Assembly (NCBI GenBank): GCA_003133425.1
Contig: PKXI01000126.1
Coordinates: forward strand, 1 to 11,812
DNA length: 11,812 nucleotides
Source of the DNA: Acidobacteriaceae bacterium
GTDB lineage: Bacteria; Acidobacteriota; Terriglobia; Terriglobales; Acidobacteriaceae
Direction of reading: 5' to 3'
Shown here in pieces: positions 6,218 through 11,812 of the stretch. The notes under the pieces were generated by a model. The model worked only from the letters and a program-made list of their open reading frames with translations. It had not been told where the DNA came from and made no database searches. Within the stretch, counting starts at the first letter, position 1, and each line of letters opens with the position of its first letter. A program made the translations under genes and the position numbers.

Positions 6218-7171
6218 TTACGGGTGCAGCGGGGTGTCGGCGCCGACGGTGGCGATCAGGGGCATGCCGGGTTCGATCTGGGCTTCTTCTCCGCGAGGGA
6301 GCGCGCCGGCGATATGGACCTGCGAGGGATCTGCGATTCTCTGGGATTGCGCGGCGAGGTCGGGCGCGGCCAACGTTACGCTTGCACTGAGCGGGATGGT
6401 GACTCCCTGAGCTTCGAGCGCCTGCACCTGAAACGTAAGCACGCCGGGCTTGCCGCCTAGTCCGGCCTGATCGACGCTGGTAATGATGGCTTTCACCCGT
6501 GATCCTTTGCGCGCTACGAGCGCATCGCCGGCCATCACGTTCTCATCGAGCAGCAGCAGAATTGGGTCGCCGGATTGCGCCGTTTCAGAGCTGACCAGAA
6601 CTCCAGTTATCAGGCGCAAAGGTGTGCCTTTGAGCAGGACGCCGTCAATGGCCAGCGCCGCCTTCGTCTTAGGCGCCTGCGGACCCTGCACGGCGTAGTT
6701 GGCCTCGACAATGGCGCTGGGAAGCTTGTTGGGTTCTACGGCAAATGCCTGCAGGCGGGTAAAGGCTTTCATAGTGATGGGCCCGGTGTAGTGAATCGAT
6801 GCTTCGGTCGGCGTCCAGCCGTCGGTGGTGTAGTAGATCAGCGCGTCCGGCGAGGGGCTGACGATAGTCACCGGAGTTCCCGCAGGCACATAGCCGGCAT
6901 CGACAGGAAAGACCGGCCGCTTTGCACAACCGCAATCCGCAAAGCTTTGGGGCGCGGGCGCGTAGTCATAATCGGCGGCTTCGTGAATTTGCCCCGGCTG
7001 TTGCTGCTGAGGTGCGGGCCGGCTTGGCTGGGATGGTTGCTGGTTGGAGTCTCCGACACTTTGCATGGACTGCTGGTTGAGCAGGACCGCGGACCCTATG
7101 GCCTGGGCTGTTGACCCTCGGCCACTGACCAGGACGCACGCAAAAAGAATGACAAGAGAACCGGCTTTCAT
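6218..7171 (-). CDS. Exported protein with chitobiase-C-like domain and a second beta domain
   Basis: A 317-residue protein I cannot name. An N-terminal signal peptide (~1-24, ending STAQA) is followed by a Q/P-rich linker (~42-60) and a CGC motif (80-82). Residues ~86-162 resemble the chitobiase/hexosaminidase C-terminal or Fn3-associated fold (YVPAGTPVTIVSPSPDALIYYTTDGWTPT, here quoted in part as IYYTTDGWTPT, then AFAVEPNKLPSAIVEANY). Residues ~182-265 form a second beta-rich domain starting GTPLRLITGVLVSSETAQSG, with pattern VARKGSRVKAIITSV and GVTIPLSA, seen in many acidobacterial exported proteins of unknown role. No catalytic motif is visible, so a binding or structural role at the envelope is more likely than an enzyme. 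ATG 7171 has AGGGGGG 4 nt upstream, a strong ribosome site. It lies 161 bp downstream of the TonB-receptor gene on the same strand and may share its transcript. Confidence 0.75.
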   Translation of the reverse strand: MKAGSLVILFACVLVSGRGSTAQAIGSAVLLNQQSMQSVGDSNQQPSQPSRPAPQQQQPGQIHEAADYDYAPAPQSFADCGCAKRPVFPVDAGYVPAGTPVTIVSPSPDALIYYTTDGWTPTEASIHYTGPITMKAFTRLQAFAVEPNKLPSAIVEANYAVQGPQAPKTKAALAIDGVLLKGTPLRLITGVLVSSETAQSGDPILLLLDENVMAGDALVARKGSRVKAIITSVDQAGLGGKPGVLTFQVQALEAQGVTIPLSASVTLAAPDLAAQSQRIADPSQVHIAGALPRGEEAQIEPGMPLIATVGADTPLHP

Positions 7172-7332
7172 ATTCCCCCCTGGCTGGGACTGATATGAAC
7201 AGTTAATCAGTGTGGATGCGGCGGGACAAGGGCGAGTTTGCCGGGTGGGCTACCACTAAGGTGGGATGCAGAGCGGAAATGTTGGGTCAGGGACCAGGGT
7301 TGGGTTCGACGCCCGTCACTTCAGATGCCCGG

Positions 7333-9684
7333 TCAGGGAGAAACTGGACCGCGGAACCTGTAGGTGAAGCTCACACTTGCATAGGAGGGGATTCGGACGC
7401 CGGTAACGACCGAAAGAACGGATGGATAGAAGTTCTCCAATGTCTGGCCGGTGAATCCTTTTGCGACCAGCAGATTCATCGCGATGTTGAAACGGCCCTC
7501 TGCAAATGGACGCGCGACGGCGGCACGGAATTCTTTTACCGGAACGCCGACGCATTGCACGTTCGGGTTGGGGTTACAGCCTGTGCCGAGCGGCTTTGCG
7601 CCGACGTATTCGAATTCGCCCTTGGCCTGCAGATGAAGGGGCAGTTTCTGTGTGACGCCGAGGGCATCGAAGATGGTGCGCGGGGCCTCTGCTGTGGGTT
7701 GTCCTGAGACTATGTCGCGTGCATCTGCCTTTGAGAACGTCACCTGAAGGGATCCAGCGCTGAAGTTCTGCCGCAGGGCTGCTGTGGCAAAGCGCAAACG
7801 GCCCGGGCCCTGGTTCTCCTGCAAGCCTGTATCCGGATCGATCTTGGCCAACTGCTCGGCGGTGGTCACATGTCCCAGCGTCAGCTTCAAATCGGTACGC
7901 GCAATCACTTTGCTGGTGACCAACTGGTAGGAGTGTGCGCGGCTCACGGGAGTTGGGTTTGCGGTTCCGGTTCCAATTCTCGGGTCTTCGGTGAAAAACG
8001 ATTCGCCGGCGCTCGCCGACACAAGAGGCGCCCACTTGATTGATCCGGGAATGACGGAGACGGTGGCCTTGGGGGAGTTGACGCCGATCCACTTTTGAAA
8101 CGAGTTCTGCGGCAACAGCAGGTCCTGGTTGTCGAAGTCGATCTGATCGCGCCGCCAGCCCGCGTAGTAGCGGAGGTGAACTCCCATTGCGCCCTGGGCT
8201 GCAATATATGGAGTGATGGGCGTAATCGTCACGTTGCTGCCATCCACCTTGGTGAATGGCCCGTAGGTCATGTTAGGGGGCGTGTACAAGTTGTAGTGAT
8301 CGAGATTGTCGCGGCGCGGCGCTTCGCGTTCGAAGTCGAGGCCAGCAAGCCATGAGAGCTTGTCGCTGAACCCGTCCGCATAGTTTGCACTGCTGCCGGC
8401 AACGGTGCGGAACTCGCTTTGCCGGATGAGGCCCTGGCCGAAATCGGAGTAGAGCGCGAGATTATAGGTGCGGAAGAATCCCGAAAGCTGGACTTGCTGC
8501 CGGCCACTCATTGTCCAGTCATCGTTGAGCGCGATGAGCGCTGTGTGCGTTTGGTCCTTCTGACGCGGGTCGATCGTGTCGCCGACGTCAGGATACGCGG
8601 CGCTTGCCGTGCCGACAGGGACGAGTCCGGGAATAAAGGAGAAGCCGTAATAGCCGGCGCCGACGAGAGTGATGCTGTGTTGGCCGGCCTCGAAGACGCG
8701 TTCTCCGTTGATTTTGAACTGCTGCCGATGCTCTAGGCGCTTGAGGAAGCCGTTGCCGTACGAGCCTTCGATTGCCACCCAGGAGGTATTGCCGGGGCTC
8801 GCGCCCGCCGCGAAATCGATGTCGCGATAGTCGCCTGCGACGGTGACGAACGGATCGATCTTCGAACGGAGCGCATAGGTGGCTGCGACGTTGACCGCAT
8901 GATTGCCTTCGAGGACGTTGAAGGAGCCTCCATCAACCTGCACGTCGGCGAGTATGGCTGGAATGAGGATGTTGGGATCGGCATACCCGTTGCCGTGCGC
9001 GTTGGCGGAAAGGTTGTTGGGCAGCAGATAACCGCCGATGGCAATGAACTGGGCGATTGGCTCGCCATGATCTCCGGCAACCCCGGGTGCGAAATACTGC
9101 GGCGCCTTGATGCCTCCGGATGCGGTCTCGATGGGGTAGCCGGGAATGGAAACGGGCGCTCCGGGACGGCCGGGGTTGGCGTCGATCAGGTCCTGCTGAA
9201 CGAAGACTTTTTCCGCGGGATCGGGAGAAAACAGATCAACCTGATTTACGTCGGAGGTGACGGTGACCGTTTCGCTGGTGGCGATCATCAGCCGGAAGTT
9301 GACGTTGCACTGCTCTTCGTCTGTGGCGACTACGAGCCTTCTGGTGGCGGTTTGAAATCCTGCCGCTTTCACGACGAGCTGATACGCGCCGACTGACGCT
9401 ATCGGGAGTTGAAAAATTCCTTCTGCGTTGGTGGACGTACGGGTTCGTATGGCTCCGTTTTCCTGAGTGAGTTCAATGGTGGCGCTTGTGATTGGCCGGC
9501 CGGTGGAACCGGAGACAGATCCACAAACAGCCAAGCTGCGCGCCAAAGCGGCGATGGGCAGCAGTGCGAGGGCGATGATGAGAAGCAGCGCTTTGGTGCG
9601 AATTCGCGCCTGCGCTGGTTGGCTCACGTAATTGAAAAAAGCGCGCTGGTGCGAGCCAAATGCGCGCAGCTCAAATCGCTGCAT
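7333..9684 (-). CDS. TonB-dependent receptor with N-terminal carboxypeptidase-regulatory-like domain
   Basis: A 783-residue outer-membrane receptor, by family a TonB/ExbBD-driven importer of a bulky ligand. A long basic N-terminus and hydrophobic core (~29-48) form the export signal. A carboxypeptidase-regulatory-like beta-sandwich spans ~52-135 (GSVSGSTGRPITSATIEL, NAEGIFQLP). A plug domain spans ~150-270 (FIAIGGYLLPNNLSANAHG; VDGGSFNVLEG), followed by a beta-barrel of alternating aromatic strands ending SVSFTYRF plus five residues. Many acidobacterial Oar-like receptors with this N-terminus exceed 1000 residues, so this is a short form. The substrate is not readable; nearby GH43 suggests carbohydrate but does not prove it. 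ATG 9684 has AGAGGA about 13 nt upstream, rather far. A GTG at 9627 is an alternative without a ribosome site. A minus-strand GATAAT at 9715-9710 could be its -10. Confidence 0.88.
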   Translation of the reverse strand: MQRFELRAFGSHQRAFFNYVSQPAQARIRTKALLLIIALALLPIAALARSLAVCGSVSGSTGRPITSATIELTQENGAIRTRTSTNAEGIFQLPIASVGAYQLVVKAAGFQTATRRLVVATDEEQCNVNFRLMIATSETVTVTSDVNQVDLFSPDPAEKVFVQQDLIDANPGRPGAPVSIPGYPIETASGGIKAPQYFAPGVAGDHGEPIAQFIAIGGYLLPNNLSANAHGNGYADPNILIPAILADVQVDGGSFNVLEGNHAVNVAATYALRSKIDPFVTVAGDYRDIDFAAGASPGNTSWVAIEGSYGNGFLKRLEHRQQFKINGERVFEAGQHSITLVGAGYYGFSFIPGLVPVGTASAAYPDVGDTIDPRQKDQTHTALIALNDDWTMSGRQQVQLSGFFRTYNLALYSDFGQGLIRQSEFRTVAGSSANYADGFSDKLSWLAGLDFEREAPRRDNLDHYNLYTPPNMTYGPFTKVDGSNVTITPITPYIAAQGAMGVHLRYYAGWRRDQIDFDNQDLLLPQNSFQKWIGVNSPKATVSVIPGSIKWAPLVSASAGESFFTEDPRIGTGTANPTPVSRAHSYQLVTSKVIARTDLKLTLGHVTTAEQLAKIDPDTGLQENQGPGRLRFATAALRQNFSAGSLQVTFSKADARDIVSGQPTAEAPRTIFDALGVTQKLPLHLQAKGEFEYVGAKPLGTGCNPNPNVQCVGVPVKEFRAAVARPFAEGRFNIAMNLLVAKGFTGQTLENFYPSVLSVVTGVRIPSYASVSFTYRFRGPVSP

Positions 9685-9756
9685 TCCGAATCACTGATCC
9701 TCTGAGACCATTATCTACTCTGAGGGGAATCCTGGTGATGGAACCATGGATTTGGG

Positions 9757-9768
9757 TTGGCCGGCCAA
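9757..9768. promoter_or_regulatory. 12 bp perfect GC-rich palindrome upstream of the TonB receptor
   Basis: TTGGCCGGCCAA is a perfect dyad about 73 bp upstream of the receptor start codon, in the 9685-9845 gap. It may be an operator for the receptor gene. A terminator is unlikely as no T-run follows on either strand. Nothing else recognisable lies between 9685 and 9845. Confidence 0.25.
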
Positions 9769-9845
9769 TGCAGCGAAGCCGGAGCAGCGAAAACTGAATC
9801 GTCGTCCGCAGTTGTTTGTAGGTTCGTTGCGTCAAGTCAATGCGT

Positions 9846-10055
9846 CTAGCCGATGGGGTGATCGATGCGAAGGATGCGCTTTGCGTCTTCAGAGGCTGGG
9901 TTGATGCTGTCTGTTTCCGGGATGTTGGCCGGTGCGGATGAACTGCGATGGGAGATGGGCCATCGGCAGTCGAAGCGCCACAGGTTGAGGGGCCGCGTTT
10001 CTCCCATGTGGCCGAGGACGAGCGTGGCCTTGGGGCAGCGCTGGAAAACTCCGGC
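9846..10055 (-). pseudogene. Remnant of an amidohydrolase (Amidohydrolase_2 family)
   Basis: The minus-strand reading beginning near 10052 gives GVFQRCPKATLVLGHMGE followed by PLNLWRFDCRW. This is the hallmark GVFDRxPK...LGHMGE...LWRxDxR segment of the amidohydrolase-2 (gamma-resorcylate decarboxylase-like) TIM-barrel enzymes. The frame then passes through PISHRSSSAPANIPE and ends SEDAKRILRI plus a few residues, like the family C-terminus (NAERLLRI). The roughly 80-90 residues that normally separate these blocks, including the active-site Asp region, are missing. Upstream of GVF the homology fades and the frame runs into the antisense of the MarC gene. Best read as a decayed fragment: the 5' two-thirds are gone, with an internal deletion. 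Family assignment rests on motif recognition only. Confidence 0.6.
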
Positions 10056-10100
10056 TGCTTCCATGTGGCAAGGCAGAGCCAAATGTTCTAGCCTCAAGAG

Positions 10101-10790
10101 GTGCTCTGGACCAACCCAGCCGAAGTAGCTCTCACCGAGATCAGCCGTGCGCCGATCGTGCGCTTTTCGTTGCTGGCGCTGAGCTCCATCTTTTTTCTGG
10201 TCGATCCATTTGCGGCGATTCCATCGTTCCTGGCGATTACGCAGAGCGCGGACCCGGTGCGGCGCAAGCGGATGGCGCGCAAAGGTGCGATAACGTGCTT
10301 CATTGTGCTGACCAGTTTTGCCGTCGCAGGGCAACTGATCTTCAGACTGTTTGGGATCACGCTGCCGGCCTTTGAGATCGCCGGCGGGCTGATTCTATTG
10401 CTGATCGGCCTGGACATGCTGCAGGCGAGGCGCTCGCAGACGCAGGAGACCCTGGGCGATGCCGAGGAGGCAGCTGCGAAGGAAGACGCGGGAATCGTTC
10501 CGCTGGGAGTGCCGATGCTGGCCGGGCCGGGTGCTATTTCGTCGGTAATGGTGCTGGTGGGCCAGGCGCCCTCGCTGTGGCACTGGCAGATGGGTGCCAT
10601 TCTTGGTTCCATCGCGATTACGGCACTGGCCAGTTACTGGGTGCTTGCCGGAGCCAGCCGGGTGCGCCAGGTGATGGGCGAAACCGGCATACGAATCCTG
10701 GTGCGCATCATGGGGTTGTTGCTGGTTGCTCTGGCTATGCAGCTTTTTATCAATGGGCTGACGGATCTGGGGCTAATTGCGAGGCCCTGA
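10101..10790 (+). CDS. MarC-family integral membrane protein
   Basis: A 229-residue inner-membrane protein of the MarC/UPF0056 family, with about six TM helices and no established transport function. Conserved blocks: VDPFAAIPSFL (34-44, in TM1), GGLILLLIGLDML (95-107), PLGVPMLAGPGAISSVMVL (134-152) and RIMGLLLVALAMQLFINGL (202-220). The acidic/polar loop ~110-130 separates the two halves. The GTG at 10101 is the furthest upstream start: an in-frame ATG at 10083 hits TAG two codons later. The only other candidate, GTG 10158, lacks a ribosome site. AAGAG abuts the GTG directly, so the true start is uncertain. It is a single gene, preceded by a pseudogene remnant and followed by the rRNA leader. 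Despite the family name, a role in multiple antibiotic resistance is not supported by known work on MarC. Confidence 0.88.
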   Translation: MLWTNPAEVALTEISRAPIVRFSLLALSSIFFLVDPFAAIPSFLAITQSADPVRRKRMARKGAITCFIVLTSFAVAGQLIFRLFGITLPAFEIAGGLILLLIGLDMLQARRSQTQETLGDAEEAAAKEDAGIVPLGVPMLAGPGAISSVMVLVGQAPSLWHWQMGAILGSIAITALASYWVLAGASRVRQVMGETGIRILVRIMGLLLVALAMQLFINGLTDLGLIARP

Positions 10791-10848
10791 AAACGGCCAT
10801 TCGCAGGCGTTTCCCACAGATTCCGGGGGCTTTCCACAGGCACTGCGC

Positions 10849-10877
10849 TTGCATTCCACGCACCGTGTTGCTATTCT
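10849..10877 (+). promoter_or_regulatory. Upstream promoter P1 of the rRNA leader region
   Basis: TTGCAT (10849-10854), a 17 bp spacer, then TATTCT (10872-10877): a good sigma-70-type arrangement with a GC-rich discriminator (CGGG), as is usual for stringently controlled stable-RNA promoters. Two near-identical TTCC(C)ACAG words end 30 and 10 bp before the -35, exactly 20 bp apart. The segment through 10890 resembles P2. Confidence 0.55.
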
Positions 10878-10920
10878 CGGGAAGTTGCAGCAAGGCCAGC
10901 ACGTTTCGTGTGCGCACAGC

Positions 10921-10949
10921 TTGCAATAGGAAGTAGCGTGTGCTACTCT
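10921..10949 (+). promoter_or_regulatory. Upstream promoter P2 of the rRNA leader region
   Basis: TTGCAA (10921-10926), a 17 bp spacer, then TACTCT (10944-10949). It lies exactly 72 bp after P1 and shares the TTGCA start, the TGCTAxTCT core and the downstream word AAGTTGCAG (10954-10962, versus 10882-10890 in P1). Transcription would begin near 10956, just before the structured segment. Confidence 0.55.
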
Positions 10950-10955
10950 TTGAAA

Positions 10956-11190
10956 GTTGCAGTTGGGACGATGATGTAGCAGTAAAGCCTCCCGGTGGCC
11001 TGATGGCCTGCCCCGAATGAGGGAAGTGGGAAGCCAAGTAATGGAACTAGTTCGCTGGGTCAGGTGAGGCAAGTGCCCCTGAACCCCTGTAGGGAATCCC
11101 GCAGAGAACAAGCCATTGCATGACCCAGGAGTTTATCTCCTGCGAACCCTAGTGGTTCGGGCGAGTATTGCTGGCCGTTATTTGATATTT
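10956..11190 (+). ncRNA. Candidate structured RNA upstream of the 16S gene, identity unknown
   Basis: This protein-free segment can fold into one closed multi-branched structure. Closing stem: AGCAGTA (10978-10984) with TATTGCT (11166-11172), continued by GCC/GGC. Branches: GGCC-TGAT-GGCC (10997-11008); a main arm GTAATGG (11038-11044) with CCATTGC (11113-11119) and GTTC/GAAC; inside it a bulged hairpin 11057-11086 and a hairpin 11087-11104; then CAGGAG-TTTAT-CTCCTG (11126-11142) and CGAACC-CTAGT-GGTTCG (11143-11159). A T-rich stretch (11178-11190) follows. It starts just after P2 and stops before a third promoter, so it could be a separate small RNA or a structured rRNA leader. 6S RNA (similar size) is a possibility, but I do not recognise its conserved sequence. 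Confidence 0.35.
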
Positions 11191-11281
11191 TGCGCAGCGC
11201 GATGCTTCAGCATGGGACTTGATCTTCCCGGCCGATCGGAATTCGCAACTGAGGAAGACTCAGACGAGTAAAGATAATGGC

Positions 11282-11310
11282 TTGACGCGAAGAAGCAAGT
11301 TCGATATGTT
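11282..11310 (+). promoter_or_regulatory. Proximal promoter P3, likely for the rRNA operon
   Basis: TTGACG (11282-11287, five of six), a 17 bp spacer, then TATGTT (11305-11310, four of six), with an A-rich AAAGATAAT just upstream. Transcription from about 11317 would give a ~295 nt leader to the 16S 5' end, comparable with other rrn operons. It lies upstream of boxA and the leader hairpins. Confidence 0.45.
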
Positions 11311-11337
11311 CGAAAGGTTCGCGCAAAAACGACGATG

Positions 11338-11355
11338 TGTGCATGGAAGTGCACA
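11338..11355 (+). other. Leader hairpin before boxA
   Basis: TGTGCA-TGGAAG-TGCACA forms a perfect 6 bp stem with a 6 nt loop in the predicted rRNA leader. The stretch 11356-11443 that follows shows nothing else convincing. Confidence 0.35.
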
Positions 11356-11443
11356 GATCTGAGTGCGCAGACAAGTTCGAGGACACCCCGGCGTAACAGC
11401 CTGGGCCTCGATCCAACGAGTCCGCTCAGGCGGTAACTCGAAA

Positions 11444-11457
11444 GGATCTTTGACAAA
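11444..11457 (+). promoter_or_regulatory. boxA antitermination element of the rRNA leader
   Basis: GGATCTTTGACAAA closely matches the bacterial boxA pattern (TGCTCTTTAACA in E. coli), where NusB-S10 loads to keep RNA polymerase from terminating in rRNA genes. Its position about 155 nt before the 16S 5' end, ahead of the leader hairpins, is as in known rrn operons. Confidence 0.7.
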
Positions 11458-11602
11458 TTGGTTGAACATGCCAGTCGTGAGAAGGGATCAAGTTTGGCTT
11501 GATCATTCTCACAAGGTAAGAGTATCTGCGCGCACCCTGTTCTTAGGAACAGATGCGCAGATGCCGTCGAACCAACTCTGACCTCCGTCAGAGAAGGTAA
11601 GA
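11458..11602 (+). other. Ordered hairpin domain of the pre-16S leader
   Basis: Hairpin A, 11477-11512: GTGAGAA and GATCAAG pair with CTTGATC and TTCTCAC around TTTGG. Hairpin B, 11524-11562: ATCTGCGC with GCGCAGAT and CTGTTC with GAACAG around TTAG. A and B are enclosed by TTGGTTGA (11458-11465) pairing with TCGAACCAA (11567-11575, one bulge). Hairpin C, 11576-11593: CTCTGAC-CTCC-GTCAGAG, perfect. A and C are each followed immediately by AAGGTAAGA (11513-11521 and 11594-11602). By analogy with other rrn leaders, this directs pre-rRNA folding and processing. Confidence 0.55.
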
Positions 11603-11611
11603 CATCAGGTT

Positions 11612-11812
<201 letters not shown>

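Noticed and set aside
7172..7332. GGTGGG/CTACC words between the receptor and exported-protein genes as a third REP copy or terminator
   Set aside because: Only short scattered matches to the REP arms, no stem with a T-run.
9865..10128. 87-codon plus-strand frame before MarC
   Set aside because: It is antisense to the amidohydrolase remnant and overlaps the MarC start; no domain visible.
10811..10839. Two TTCC(C)ACAG words as DnaA boxes
   Set aside because: Each matches only about seven of nine positions of TTATCCACA, and there is no origin or dnaA context; kept only as a note under promoter P1.
10965..11110. Resemblance to c-di-GMP-I (GGGACG...AAAGCCTCCCGG) or cobalamin (AGGGAATCCC...CAGGAG) riboswitches
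   Set aside because: The c-di-GMP-like blocks are split by a ~13 nt insertion, and the cobalamin-like words are in a non-native arrangement without the B12 box. The downstream gene is rRNA, not a riboswitch target.
10773..11111. 112-codon minus-strand open frame opposite promoters P1/P2
   Set aside because: It overlaps the MarC 3' end, two promoters and the structured RNA; composition is unlike a folded protein and no ribosome site was seen.

Overview
The window is a stretch of chromosome from an acidobacterium, probably in the Acidobacteriaceae/Terriglobia area. Three things point there. The right end runs into the first ~200 nt of a 16S rRNA gene whose opening segments read like Acidobacteriota 16S. 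The window carries an 'orphan' two-repeat FtsX/MacB-type permease of the ADOP class, known from large paralogous families in Acidobacteria. It also has a TonB-dependent receptor with an N-terminal carboxypeptidase-regulatory-like domain, a very common acidobacterial type. Taxonomy below phylum is inference.

Left part (1-1835): two different Crp/Fnr-family regulators are transcribed divergently (19-735 minus, 950-1663 plus) from one ~210 bp region. That region holds four copies of a ~17 bp element at 32, 22 and 21 bp intervals. The spacing puts copies near -42, -63 and -85 of the right-hand promoter and near -62 and -94 of the left-hand one. A 48 bp REP-like palindrome follows the second regulator.

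Middle part (1836-6217): a secreted GH43-CBM6 glycan-degrading enzyme (minus) is divergent from the ADOP permease (plus). A second copy of the REP-like palindrome lies after the permease.

Right-middle (6218-9684): a TonB-dependent outer-membrane receptor and, downstream on the same strand, an exported protein with a chitobiase-C-like domain plus a second beta domain. They may be co-transcribed. Together with the GH43 enzyme they fit a saprophytic, polysaccharide-using lifestyle, though no pathway is proven by this window.

Right end (9685-11812): a degraded amidohydrolase remnant on the minus strand, a MarC-family membrane protein (plus), and then 820 bp without a protein gene leading into 16S rRNA. 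This leader is highly organised: two similar tandem promoters, a ~200 nt segment that can fold into a closed multi-branched RNA, a third promoter, a boxA antitermination element, and an ordered array of hairpins directly before the 16S 5' end. The candidate structured RNA and the dual-facing Crp/Fnr operator array are the most interesting parts of the window.
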